A stretch of 64,000 nt of DNA from Gonocerus acuteangulatus (taxonomy: Eukaryota; Arthropoda; Insecta; Hemiptera; Coreidae), in NCBI GenBank assembly GCA_946811695.1, contig OX328124.1, positions 28,321,148-28,385,147 of the forward strand, read 5' to 3'. The notes under the pieces were generated by a model that saw only the letters and a program-made list of their open reading frames with translations, had not been told where the DNA came from and made no database searches. The position numbers and the translations under genes were made by a program. Of this stretch, positions 31,372 to 42,503 are shown one piece after another. Each line of letters begins with the position of its first letter. Within the stretch, counting starts at the first letter, position 1.

Positions 31372-33396
31372 TCAACATTTGATTTGCCATATCTTTTCTG
31401 AACTAATATAATTAGAATTATTTTCTCTCCATGTATACACATGCCCTGCGAGACTGCGTATTCCAATAAGGTGTGCCCAAACATGTTTTTGTGCATGAAG
31501 GTATTCTCCGTGGTATGTGTTTTTTATCGCAAAGTTTTCTCCGTCATTTAAAGGAACCACTGTCCACCAACCTTGTAGTACTGATTCTCCTAGTCTCCAA
31601 GTGAATACATTTCTGCGTTTACTATCAAATGCAAACATATTTGAAGCTGCATACAGATACTCTTTGTAATGGGCATTTTTTATTTCAAAAAAGTCTTCAT
31701 CTTCTTCAAAATTTGGGATGAAGTTCCAGTAGGTCTCAATCATTTCTCCCGCTTTCCTCTGAATTAATACGTTTCTCCTCTCTGAATCATAAGCAAGGTC
31801 ATCAGTTGGCGAATATAGATATCCATCCCAAGTTTTGCACTTAATGGTGCAATTCACTCCACCCCAAATCAAATTTTTCACTGATTTATATAAACGGTTT
31901 TTGAGTCCCACAGTTATGTTTTTGAAATGTTCTGATATGTGTTGATAGTTTTCTCTAGCCATAATTTCTTTCAGAGTGAATGCAATCACTTGTTGTTCAG
32001 AGGAGTTTAAATTATTGTTGTTTCTCATATTTTCAAATAGAGCAGTGATGAATAAACATTGATCCTCAACATAATTATTTTCCCGAATAAACTTAAGTAT
32101 GGCTCTTACATTCTTCAAGTCGTGTGCATATGCTTTTTCAATAATATCTGGATAATACCTCCTTATATCATGGCTATATTCCTTTAAAAACTGTATAATT
32201 GTTTTGTAATTACATTTGGTAATACTATCGGACCATGATTCAATTATCTTTTGAGTATGTTCTTTTAATTTGGATTCAATAGGTGTATTCTTCATGCAGC
32301 GTTTAGTAGCTCTGAGGAATATCATTGTATTCGGACTATTTAGTTCATCGTTCTCTTTCATTAAATCATATAACGTGACAAAAACTATCACATTCTGACT
32401 GCAGGAAGAAAGTACACTTCCAAAGTCGATTATTTTCTTTAAATTTTCTAATTGCCCATGATCAACATAGGCTGATGTAGTAATATCAATTAAAACAGAG
32501 TTCTTTTTAATTTGGTTAAAATATCTAATAGCATTTGCAATGTTTCCTCGGCTGATATTTTCTATACACTTTTTGATTTGGCTATTTTCGGATTCTCTCT
32601 TTATATCATTTATCACACTTTCTGTTGCTTGCAGTTTGGCTCCCAGTAAGTCAAATTGTTGTTTTAGCTCTTGAGAAAAAGAATCTTTCGTAATATTTCC
32701 TTCGTGCTTATAACTATAAATTATCCTCTTGTAAACGACATCCCATTTATTTATTTCATCAATAGGAGCTTGGCTGATTGTAGTTTGATTCAGTCCGCAT
32801 TTGAGAAAATCTACGGAGCATTGTACTAATTTCAACCATTGTATACAATTGTTGGAGTCGGATTCATTGTAGCCACAGGCATTCGAAAGTTTTGAGGCTT
32901 GTGAAATTATTTCATTTATTTTAGTTTTCACATCCAAAAGTTTTTCTTTTGACAACGGGCAAGGAGTGTTGCTTTTTATTACTGATCTAGTGAAACGGTG
33001 ATGTATCACAACGTTAAATGTTTCAATATTGGGCCTGCACAGTCTGTCCAATAAGGGATGAGTAATTTTGTTAAATATTCTATCACAACGACTTCTGTAT
33101 CTTTTATCTAATTGTGATATTATTGGTAACAAAGGGTCTAATATCTCAGTTATATTATTTTTTGTGCTTTGTCTAGTCTTTGCTTCTGTGATTTTATTTG
33201 AAGACATTCCACCTAAAAATATATAATTGGATTCAAGTTTCTTCTCGGGCGATTTAAGATTTACATAATAGGGGTGAAGTTCTTCAGGCTTATTGTAAAT
33301 TGAAACTTCAGAAGCATTTTGATTTTTTTTATCTTCATACGACTCTTTCGATGCTAACTGAATGATGAATAGAATGACTGTAAGTGATGTGTTCAT
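31372..33396 (-). CDS. Secreted protein with C-terminal EYLYA/RRxVFTW repeats, paralogue 1
   Basis: 674 residues in one uninterrupted exon. I chose the ATG at 33396 (MNTSLTVILFIIQLAS); a frame extension to 33402 has no ATG. Residues 1-20 look like a signal peptide. A hydrophilic, mainly helical region with conserved Cys follows (LCRP, PCPLSKEKL, SNACGY, NNCIQWLKLVQCSVDFL, CSQNVIVFVTLYDL, RCMKN). The last 165 or so residues are three repeats: GYLYSPTDDLAYDSERRNV, EYLYAASNMFAFDSKRRNVF and the diverged EYLHAQKHVW...HVYTW, ending IWQIKC. The short spaced repeats suggest a beta-trefoil-like fold, which is inference. It is about half identical to 46820-48709 by eye. I do not recognise a named family and assign no function. 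The stop lies about 9 bases from element A4. Confidence 0.85.
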   Translation of the reverse strand: MNTSLTVILFIIQLASKESYEDKKNQNASEVSIYNKPEELHPYYVNLKSPEKKLESNYIFLGGMSSNKITEAKTRQSTKNNITEILDPLLPIISQLDKRYRSRCDRIFNKITHPLLDRLCRPNIETFNVVIHHRFTRSVIKSNTPCPLSKEKLLDVKTKINEIISQASKLSNACGYNESDSNNCIQWLKLVQCSVDFLKCGLNQTTISQAPIDEINKWDVVYKRIIYSYKHEGNITKDSFSQELKQQFDLLGAKLQATESVINDIKRESENSQIKKCIENISRGNIANAIRYFNQIKKNSVLIDITTSAYVDHGQLENLKKIIDFGSVLSSCSQNVIVFVTLYDLMKENDELNSPNTMIFLRATKRCMKNTPIESKLKEHTQKIIESWSDSITKCNYKTIIQFLKEYSHDIRRYYPDIIEKAYAHDLKNVRAILKFIRENNYVEDQCLFITALFENMRNNNNLNSSEQQVIAFTLKEIMARENYQHISEHFKNITVGLKNRLYKSVKNLIWGGVNCTIKCKTWDGYLYSPTDDLAYDSERRNVLIQRKAGEMIETYWNFIPNFEEDEDFFEIKNAHYKEYLYAASNMFAFDSKRRNVFTWRLGESVLQGWWTVVPLNDGENFAIKNTYHGEYLHAQKHVWAHLIGIRSLAGHVYTWRENNSNYISSEKIWQIKC

Positions 33397-33399
33397 TTT

Positions 33400-33830
33400 C
33401 AAATTTTCAGATATCGTATAAGGAGAGACAAAAAAGGTTTAATCAACAGTTCACTGAAACAATAGTATCTTACATTGTAGAAAATACTTCCAATGAAATT
33501 CTGAATATTATCAACACATTGTATCGCATCAGATAAACAAATTTTGTGTTATCGTTATCAATTTTCAGAAAATAATTGAAGATTCTCCATCCTAGTCAAC
33601 TCAAAACTTCTGAAACAAAGAAACAAATACAAAATTACATTCTTTTTCTCTTAATCTTACAAATTGTCTTTTTAAAGATTTAGATAGAATAATTTTTTGG
33701 TATTTCGCTTATGTAAATACGCTACAATGTATACTTGAATCTTGCCACCTATTACGTTAGCAGTCGAATGTTTCCCATGGTTCCATGTGTTGAAATGTAA
33801 TTGGATATACAGTTTGTTGGTTGTATGTGC
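33400..33830. other. Upstream region of paralogue 1
   Basis: AT-rich, no repeat or second gene recognised. It should hold the minus-strand promoter; no confident TATA box is chosen. Confidence 0.4.
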
Positions 33831-33832
33831 AA

Positions 33833-34659
33833 AAAGTCCGACCCGAAGGAACTGCGTCATCTTAGTGCAGTTCCGTTCTTATCCCTAGTGTCATTTGGAA
33901 AGATTGAAATAGAAACAGTTATTATTTTGGTTCGACCTTTCCTGGGATCCCTTTGTAAACAAAGGGCCAGAGTACCCTTTTACTGGAATCCCACCCAACA
34001 GCTTGGTTGGCCAACCCCACTACTACAAATAGTTATTTCACAGTATCAAATATAATGTTTCTAATTTTCTTGACTTCTTCTACTGTAATAATAGTTCTAT
34101 AAATAAATGCAAAACCGTTCAAAAGAACAAAACATACACATTTGAAGTTTTAAGCACTTATTTCTCCGATTGACAATGCCTAATCAAAAATTTCTTCAGA
34201 ACCTTACTTGTAGAGCATTTAGTAAGATTTCGAATGGTAACCTTCCGCTTACCAAGATTCTCAACCGTTTTAGAGATATTAAGGAAAATATAAGAAGTTT
34301 CCAAAACTTTTTCTGTATCTTAATAAAATATTTTATAACTCCAAACGTAACCAAAATTTAATCATCATTGTTTATAAGAATTTCATACATGAAGAAAATG
34401 TTTTAACTGAATCCAATGATTCTAAGTACCAAAACCAAAACCGTATTCGTTTTTCTGGGCCAAGAAGCCTATAAAACGAGTACTTGCAAGCATATGAAGT
34501 AAGCACAACGATTTTTTTCGCGCGAATTTCGCTTCAAAAACCGCGTTCCTGTGGGAGGATTCTGCGGGTTAACGAACTTGACCTTTCAAATTAGACGAAA
34601 AATTTATGTACTAAATCTCATAAAAATCGGACCATTTTTGAGGCGTCCAGAGAGGGAAC

Positions 34660-34690
<31 letters not shown>
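33833..34690 (+). mobile_element. Helentron-like element, family A, 5' portion (A5)
   Basis: Begins AAAAAGTCCGACCCGAAGGA with TTAGTGCAGTTCC. It runs through the CGATTGACAATGCCTAATCA segment and the AAAATCGGACCATTTTTGAG block into (TA)n at 34663-34693. Its hairpin end is missing; different sequence in opposite orientation follows. Confidence 0.75.
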
Positions 34691-34693
<3 letters not shown>

Positions 34694-34695
<2 letters not shown>

Positions 34696-34939
34696 GTAGT
34701 AAAATTACTCGATTACTATAGTGGACTATATCCTCGGTGGTTAATCCCACCAATTCATTATGGTCAGGAGAGCCATAATTGTTTCTATATTATTGTTCTA
34801 TTTAATGTATTTTGTGACATGCCATTGTGAAAAAAAAATATTATTGTAAAAGGATGTTATGTAGTATGTCTCCCAATAAATAAAAAAAAACTTTTGCGTT
34901 TCAGACCCCTAGAGACCGAAAATAACGGTGGTTCAAATT

Positions 34940-34988
<49 letters not shown>
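34694..34988 (-). repeat. Inverted duplicate of a LINE/family A junction
   Basis: 34694-34888 is a LINE 3' tail (TAGTAAAATTACTCGATTAC through CCAATAAATAAAAAAAA). 34890-34975 is the family A segment CTTTTGCGTTTCAGACCCCT into (TA)n. The whole junction matches 39140-39400 inverted, including a private one-base deletion (ACCCCT where other copies read AACCCCT). Confidence 0.75.
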
Positions 34989-34991
<3 letters not shown>

Positions 34992-35824
34992 AATGATATT
35001 TTACATTACATATTTAAAATTTTTAAATTCGAATAACCGTTAAAGGTAAAAAAGGCGGGAAAAGACGAATACAAGGTTTGCGGAAAATAAAAAACAAATA
35101 AATTTTTTCTTATATTTAACTTTCATCAAAAATTAAAAGTTCTAAATTAAAAACTAACACAGAAAATTCGGAAAATCTAATAAAGCTCATTGATATGTTA
35201 GGTTCATTGTGATAAACAATTATTATTTGTTATATTGGTCTAGCAGTCGATACAGGTAGCAGTGGATACCGGTATGACGCTCCCGCCATGAAAGTTGAGT
35301 GGAGTCTGTTACAAGTCAGTCTGTGAAAAGGTGGCTCCAGGTTCACATGAGAGTCGGTTACAAGAGACAGTTACAAGCAGTCACATATAGTGCATTTTTA
35401 AAGAAACATTCCATTCCGGATGCAGCTCCAGTTTGGTATACAGTGGTATCATAGTCAGTCTTTTTGAAAGCAGTGCAGTCTGTTGAGTTAAAAGGAAGAT
35501 GCATTTGTAACGAGGATCCTGTTCTCTGAGGTTGGTTCCAGATTTGGCTTTATATCAGGTAATGCTTGTTTGTCTAATTCGGAATGTAACTTATCTATGA
35601 GTTTTTTCTTATGTAAAATGGTTTTTGTGTTACTTTAGTGAAAATCGAACCCTAACCCTGAGATAAAGAGTTTCTAACATAAATTATTATAAAATATTAT
35701 TAAAAAAAACAATTTCTTTTTTATTTTTTAATTTTATAACATTTTGGCGACCCAACGCGGCGCAATTATCTAATTCAAATAGTTTAAATATAAATAATTT
35801 CTTTTTTATATTTTTTAATTTTAT

Positions 35825-35828
<4 letters not shown>
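34989..35828 (+). mobile_element. Ty3/gypsy-like LTR + primer site + LTR tail, in a (TA)n tract
   Basis: First LTR TGTAATGATATT to TATAACA (34989-35741). Primer-binding-like TGGCGACCCAACGCGGCGC at 35745-35763. A second LTR tail (AATTTCTTTTTTATAT through TATAACA) ends at 35828, with (TA)n on both sides. No gag or pol. Same structure as 27107-27850. Confidence 0.75.
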
Positions 35829-35891
<63 letters not shown>

Positions 35892-35894
<3 letters not shown>

Positions 35895-37000
35895 GGTGTC
35901 CCAAATAAGACGGCTCAAACTAATTTTGCGGCCAAACGGTTGGTCTAAGAAAAAAAATGTCAGAGGTAAAAGTTGTAGGGCTTGGCCTACGCTTTCTAAA
36001 TATGTCGACTATTTAACATATTTACCGCGCATGTGCGCTCGGTGCTAGATGAAATGTTGGTGTTAGCAGATGACCCCTATTATTATGCACATCGTTTTAA
36101 AGGGAATTAAGAAACAAACCCTTTGCTGCAAACCGCACTTCGATATCTTTAAAATCAAATGAGTTTCGTGCGATTCAAATTTTATGGTTTTAAAATAAAA
36201 AGATTTTTTGAAGACACTTACAGAGAGAGGTCGGTTATGAATGTTTGATACATGACTTTGAGGTATTATTTCCTCAACTTTCTGAAAAAAATATGGCCGA
36301 TCCTCTAAAAGAAATATTTTTCCTAATAACTTCAATAAAATTGAAAATAAGGCATCCTTTTAAAGTATTTAGTCTTTAGGGATTAACTAAGCTAAATCTG
36401 ATCGTACATGATGAAATCCGTGTTTCTCTGGCAATCTCCCGAACACTGATGTGGGGATTTGTCCTAACAAGGTCCAAGATGATGTCCTGGTCTCTTCAAC
36501 GATGTCTTCTGGTGAAAGAGAAATGTCCTTGTCGGGCGTTTGACATCAGGCACAAAATCGTTTTGTAAGACGGATGGACTCGGTTTGGGTAATACTGCAC
36601 GTAAAGTCGAGCCGCCATCCGAGCTTTACGTCTACACTCCCCGAAAAAAATAATCGTATCCACAATCTAACAACTTGTGAACTTCATGGTTGAAAGCGAA
36701 TATTACACTAACAATGAACAAAAGCAAAATAATTAACCATAATCCAATAAGGAATATCCGATCCAAAGGATTAGATAGATAACATGAATGATCAGATTTA
36801 GCTTAGTTAATCCCTAAAGAATAAATACTTAAAAAATATGCCTTATTTTCAATTTTATTGAAGTTATTAGGAAAAATATTTCTTTTAGAGGATCGGCCAT
36901 ATTTTTTTCAGAAAGTTGAGGAAAAAATACCACAAAGTCATGTATCACACATTCATAACCGACCTCTGTAAGTGCCTCCAAAATTTTTTTTTAAATTTAA
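35892..37000 (-). mobile_element. DNA transposon relic with DUF4817-like N-terminal domain and long inverted repeats
   Basis: Starts CAGGGTGTCCCAAATAAGAC directly after (TA)n. About 210-280 bases around 36120-36410 recur inverted at 36790-37000 (GGATCGGCCATATTTTTTTC, GATTTAGCTTAGTTAATCCC). Between them, minus-strand coding reads FFGECRRKARMAARLYVQYY, PNRVHPSYKTI and, further on, LVRTNPHISVREIARETRIS, with a stop and frame breaks. This resembles the helix-turn-helix N-terminus (DUF4817-type) common in arthropod transposase-like proteins. The rest of the transposase is absent. Confidence 0.65.
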
Positions 37001-37478
37001 AACAATAAAAAGTCAGACTCGCAGGAACTGCATCATCTTAGCTCGGTTCCGGTCTTATCCCTAGTCTAATTTGGAAAGATTAAAATAGAAGAAGTTATTA
37101 TTTTGGTTCCACCAGTCTTGAAAGGTCTTGATTCACGATCTTACCTGGAAGGGTTGGCTAACACTAGAAACGGTCCCGCTAGTTACAAGGTCTTGGAACA
37201 CTATATTTCTAACAATAAATTGTTTTTGTTATTTTACTTAACCAGTTTTATTGTCAAATACATTATCCAACTACAAGCAATTAAAAAATAACAAGGAATA
37301 AAACAGACAAAAAGAACCGTTCGAATAAACGAAATCAATTACTTTAAAGTTTAGAGCACTTATTTCTCCGATTGACATCGCCTAATTAAAACTTTCTCCA
37401 GAATCTTTTTTGTAGAGCATTTAGTAAGCTTTCGAATGGTAATCTTCCGCTTCCCAAGATTGTCAACGGTTTTCGAGA

Positions 37479-37482
<4 letters not shown>

Positions 37483-37532
<50 letters not shown>

Positions 37533-38877
37533 AGAAGTATTACATTCTACAATTATGTGTATTTTGTAATTTGATATAGGTAGCTTGACCACGCCTCAGG
37601 TGCCACCAGTTGTCAACCGAATACCTTCCTTAGGAAGGATTCTAGGATGACCTGGAGTCACCGTACATCATCCAATCACACCCTGCGACTAGCAGGGAGG
37701 ATTGGAGTCGGGTAAGACGTGGCCTGTGATTTCATGAGGAGAGAAAATATCCATCGATCGAATATCACTCTCATAATTACATTAGTTCTGATTGTTGGTC
37801 ACTGCACGACACTTCACTACCTAAGCAGATCCCGGGGCCACTTCCTATTAAGACGACTTGGTGGAGAGGAAGGATGATTGATGCTGGATAAGGATTGGGT
37901 AATAGGATTAAGATGATTGGTCAATTTACTATGGAATGATGAGAAGCGGCTAGGGATTATATCTTGGACAAAAGGAATATTTATGTCATTATGGAGGGTG
38001 CGATTCGAAACGTAATAAGGAGCATTAACTATGGTACGTAGGATTTTGGATTGAAATGTTTGGATTCGGTGGATGTTGGAATGCTTGGCTGTCCCCCAGA
38101 GGTCTATTCCGTAAGTCCATATAGGTTTTAATAATGAGTTGTAGACAGTTAGTTTGTTCTGTACGGTTAAGTGGGATGTTAGATTTAGTAGTCTGTATAG
38201 TTGTCCGAATCGTCGATTGAGTTCTTGTCGTTTTTGTTTAATGTGTGCGTTCCAAGTTAGTCGTGAGTCAAGATAAAACCCAAGGTATCGGATGGTGTTG
38301 GTTATGGGTAACGGATTGTCGTTAAAGGAAACGGAAGGACAGGTTTTACGTCGAAGAGTAAAGGTTATTTGGTGACATTTTTCGACGTTTATTTTGATGC
38401 GCCACTTTGTGCACCACTGTTCAATTTCGGTTAGATGGGTTTGTAGGTTCTGGGAGGCTGTGTCTGGATTTATGTGGGGTGAGAGGATGGCCGTATCATC
38501 TGCGTACGTTGCCAGGAGGGTGTCGGGGTGTGTTGGAATATCAGCTGTATAAAGGGTGTAAAGGATGGGACCGAGGACACTACCCTGAGGAACTCCCGCT
38601 TCTACAGGGCAATAATCTGAGTAGGCTGTTCCATGCCGGACTTGGAAGAACCTGTCTGAGAGATAGGAGCGAAGGATTAGGTAAAGGGTGCTAGGAAGGA
38701 AAGTTTTGTGCTTAAAGAGTAAGCCTGCATGCCAGACTCGGTCGAATGCTTGCGCTACATCCAAGAAGGCAGACGTGCAATACTCTTTTCGCTCGAGGGA
38801 TGAGGAGATAAGATCAACATCCCGAAACCCTTGCTGCACTGTGGAATGTTGGGAGCGGAATCCGAATTGGTGAGATG
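37483..38877 (-). mobile_element. 5'-truncated jockey-type LINE in A6
   Basis: Target duplication TCGAGATACT at 37473-37482 and 38878-38887. The poly(A) tail appears as T at 37483-37526. The 3' UTR is 37530-37816, then the reverse transcriptase fragment. About 70 bases of the same 3' end plus tail occur at 43203-43301 in another family A copy at the same target point. Confidence 0.9.
37817..38877 (-). pseudogene. LINE reverse transcriptase, C-terminal two thirds
   Basis: About 350 codons with no internal stop. RT motifs in order: SHQFGFRSQHSTVQQ, SAFLDVAQAFDRVWH, GVPQGSVLGPILYTLY, the catalytic YADDTAIL, then KCHQITFTLR and IRYLGFYLDSRLTWN. The thumb-side KLTVYNSLLKPIWTYGIDLW and a short tail ending RDLLR complete it. 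These motifs fit the jockey clade. The endonuclease and the first RT motifs are lost by 5' truncation. The open frame suggests a recent insertion. Confidence 0.88.
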
Positions 38878-39201
38878 TCGAGATACTAACGAACGTATAC
38901 CAAGTTACCAAAACTTCTCTTGTCTGTTAATAAAATATTTTATTCTAACTCTTCCTTAACTCCGAACGTAACAAAAATTTCAACATATTAGTTTTAATGA
39001 AAGTAGAACATGCAGAAAATGATTCAACTGAATCCCATAATTCTAAGTACCAAAATCAAAGACAAAAACAAACAGTTCGAATAAGAGAAATCAATTACTT
39101 TAAAGTTTTAAGCACTTATTTCTCCGATATATATATATATATATATACACAAATTTGAACCACCGTTATTTTCGGTCTCTAGGGGTCTGAAACGCAAAAG
39201 T

Positions 39202-39564
39202 TTTTTTTTATTTATTGGGAGACATACTACATAACATCCTTTTACAATAATATTTTTTTTTCACAATGGCATGTCACAAAATACATTAAATAGAACAATA
39301 ATATAGAAACAACTATGGCTCTCCTGACCATAATGAATTGGTGGGATTAACCACCGAGGATATAGTCCACTATAGTAATCGAGTAATTTTACTACCCAAT
39401 ACACCTCAAACATGAGGTGTTATTACTAATAACCCCTCCAGAAGTCCAACTATACAATATAGACAGGTTATAATCCTGTTGTCCAATTATGCAAAATATT
39501 ATAAAATATAAGCAAGTTAATTAAAAACAAATAACTTAAAACAATATTGAAGGGATAAAAGCTA

Positions 39565-39657
<93 letters not shown>

Positions 39658-40133
39658 TTCGTAGTTAATAATAAATGGACGTTAAAATTTAAATAAATAA
39701 ATATATATATACATATAAACAAATAAAGTTAAAAATAAATAAATAAAAAAATAAAATAAATAAATAAAAATAAATAAAATAAAAAAAACAGTAACTAGAT
39801 ATAGTAATTATCATGCCACAATGGAATGTGTTTATTATACCCTCAATAAAATGCTCCTGGGTTCCCCCGGGCGAGATGAGTCCTCCACCTGCTGAAAAGA
39901 ATGCAAGAGCCCTTCAGTACACTCCTAGCAATACCCTGTAGCGCATACATTGGTATGCCAAGGTCCTTCAAATCTTTAGCTGACTTAGGACTCCATACAC
40001 CCCTCCAGCTGATGGTACAGGACGTACCTCTCACCCGATCCTGGGAAACACACATCATTCTCCCATTAGTCTCCCTGACCTCCAGCACCCCAGCATACTT
40101 CGCCGATTTCCCCCGATGTAGTACATCAAGCAA
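39202..40133 (-). mobile_element. Second LINE insertion in A6, with 50-bp flanking duplication
   Basis: On the minus strand the 3' end is AATAAATAAAAAAAA at the left. The right part holds about 95 codons ending WRTHLARGNPGAFY and a stop (39843-40133), a LINE-like C-terminus I cannot place. It is flanked by 50 identical bases of family A sequence (39152-39201 and 40134-40183). Part of the middle (39570-39720) is (TA)n and a SINE family 2 tail, probably later insertions. Confidence 0.65.
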
Positions 40134-40429
40134 ATTTGAACCACCGTTATTTTCGGTCTCTAGGGGTCTGAAACGCAAAATTTTCTAGTTGGCACTTCCG
40201 GATTGCGTCATAAGGTCAACCTTATAAGCGGGGTTCCTCCCTATGGAGGGAGGGAGGAACCGCGCTAAAAAGAGGACCATAATGGTGTTATAGTTATCTC
40301 ATGAATGGGTTTTTATCATTTACACAAAATTAACGTTTAAAATAATTTGTATTTAATCATCATAAAAGGAAATACCTTATGATCATAGCCAATCAATAAT
40401 AAAATATCTTTGGGGCCATAAAAGCTTTT

Positions 40430-40760
40430 TAAGAAAGGTCGTACCTAAATAATAACTATTTCTATTTCCATCTTTCCAAATGACGCTAGGGATAAGAACG
40501 GAACAGCTCTAAGATGGCGCAGTTCCTGCGAGCAGGACCTTTTGCTGGGAAAAATTAGAATCCCGATAGACGGATTCTGCTGGCTAACAAACTCGACCTT
40601 TTGTTGGGGACAAAGAATATTTGTTCCGTCATTCATCAAAATCGGGCCATTTTTGAGCCTGCATGAGTATGGACACACGTAGTTGGAACTTCCGCATTGC
40701 ATCATCGGTATGAAGTCAATGGTGGGGTTCCTTCCTATGAGAAAAGGGAGGAAACACAAT
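40430..40760. mobile_element. Two family A ends joined head to head
   Basis: 40480-40545 is a 5' terminus in minus orientation (GAACAGCTCTAAGATGGCGC then AGTTCCTGCGAGCAGGACC). From 40560 the sequence is a 3' portion in plus orientation (CTCGACCTTTTGTTGGGG, ATCAAAATCGGGCCATTTTT) ending in a degenerate hairpin near 40725-40755. The (TA)n tract is missing here. Confidence 0.6.
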
Positions 40761-40808
40761 AACAAGAAGCAACATTTGTTGTTCTGTTTGTAAAAACATA
40801 TTGGAAAA

Positions 40809-41812
40809 CAGAGATGGGCATAATTTTATTTATAAATAAAAATACGAATTTATTCGTACTTCAATATTTGTAAATACGAATATAAATAAATTCGTATTTA
40901 TAAGTGTGAATACGAATTAATTTGTATTCACGTATATTAAATATAAAAATACAAATAAAATTTTATTCGCAAATTTTTCTGTGAATACGAATAAATTCAC
41001 AGACAAAATTGTAAATATTCACAAAAAATGTGAATATTCCCAAAAAATCAAGTGCTTACAAAAAAATTCATATTAAAATATATGAATACAAATTTATTCA
41101 CATTGTAATTTGTGAATAAAAATTTCAAAAATTCACAAAAAAAAAATCGCAAATAAATTATGATTTTTTTCGAATTGACGATAAGGTAATATTACGAAAG
41201 TTATTTTATTTTTTTTAATAAATTAGTTTATTTTTTTGCTTAACGTCTAGGTGATCGAAGGTGGTATTAGAAAGAATATTGAAAATGGTATTAGGATGGA
41301 TGTAAAAAGTAGCCTACCCAATCCTTCCTAATACCACCTTCTATATCCTTCCTCATTCCACCAGGTCTGGCCGCAAGATTCTTCAAAATTAAAAAAAAAA
41401 AAATCACCTTAAAATAACTATCGTAATATCATCTTATCGTTAATTCGAAAAAAATTATAATTTATTTGCGAATTTTTTTGTGAATAAATTTTTATTCACA
41501 AATTATAATGCGAATAAATTTGTATTAATATATTTTAATGTGACTATTTTAGTAATCACTTGATTTTTTGTGAATATTCACATTTTTTGTGAGTATTTAC
41601 AATTTTTTCTGTGAATTTATTTGAATTCGCAGGAAAATTTACGAATAAATGTTTCCCCTTTTTTTTTTTTCTTTTTATATTTAATATACAAAGTACAAAT
41701 AAATTAGTATTCACACTTATGAATGCGAATTTATTTATATTCGTATTTACAAATATATGAAGTACGAATAAATTCGTAGTTTTATTTATAAATAAAATTA
41801 TGCCCATCTCTG
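40809..41812. mobile_element. 1-kb palindromic hAT-type MITE
   Basis: Ends CAGAGATGGGCATAATTTTA and its inverse. Flanking 8-mers TTGGAAAA and TTAGAAAA give an 8-bp target duplication with one mismatch, as expected for hAT. Arms of nearly 500 bases are inverted copies of each other, built of ACGAATTTATTCGTA-like words around a centre near 41270-41340 (GGTGGTATTAG). No transposase. Confidence 0.88.
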
Positions 41813-41893
41813 TTAGAAAAAACAATATATCTAGACATCTATGATTCTATGCATCTACTTATTCTGGCGTTTCACTAAACCTAACTGTAAACA

Positions 41894-42131
41894 CAGGCGT
41901 ATATAGGAAATAATTTCGGGGGAGGGGGTCCGTTGGGGGGGGGGGAGACCATTTAGGGGGTATGGAATAGTAACATTTTAGGTCTTGAAATATTATATGA
42001 AAACATTATTTTTTCTGAACTGTTATCTCATTTAATTATTTTGAAGGGTTTTATGACACATCTTTTCCGATGAAATCAAAATTTCAGGGGGGGGGCTACA
42101 CCCCCCTAAGTACCTCTTATATACGCCCATG
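41894..42131 (+). mobile_element. G-rich MITE, complete copy
   Basis: CAGGCGTATATAGG at the left and TATATACGCCCATG at the right. Flanked by the identical 10-mer ACTGTAAACA. G runs lie inside both ends. 238 bases, non-coding. Confidence 0.85.
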
Positions 42132-42349
42132 ACTGTAAACAAACAAAACAGTCATGAAATAAACTTTAACAATAAATGCTTACGAGTCACGATGAAAATT
42201 CAGTGGCTGCTTGGTTTATCTTTTTCCTTCGAGGGTCACTATAGAACTGAACTGATTTGATTATAAATATATTGCTATCGTTAGCAAAATGATAACATGA
42301 CTGGGGTGGGCCTTCCCATGTTCACTTCCTTATCATTCGTTTATCCCTT

Positions 42350-42430
42350 TTAGAGCGTTTCCACCCTCCCTCCATTGGGAGGAAACCCGCTTGTGAACTC
42401 ATGACGCAATCCGGAACGGCTAAAAAATTT

Positions 42431-42503
<73 letters not shown>

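Larger units (their letters stand above)
37007..40268 (+). mobile_element. Helentron-like element, family A, carrying two LINE insertions (A6)
   Basis: 5' end AAAAAGTCAGACTCGCAGGA with TTAGCTCGGTTCC at 37009-37050. 3' hairpin GGTTCCTCCCT/AGGGAGGAACC closing with GCGCTAAAA at 40225-40268. Nested are a jockey-type LINE (37483-38877) and a second LINE (39202-40133). Without them the copy is about 0.9 kb. Confidence 0.8.

Noticed and set aside
38407..38873. Plus-strand open frames over the jockey-type LINE
   Set aside because: Opposite the reverse transcriptase frame, which carries YADD and the other RT motifs.
39843..40178. A 111-codon minus-strand frame as a host gene
   Set aside because: Its first part is family A repeat sequence, and the rest lies in a LINE insertion with a poly(A)-like tail.
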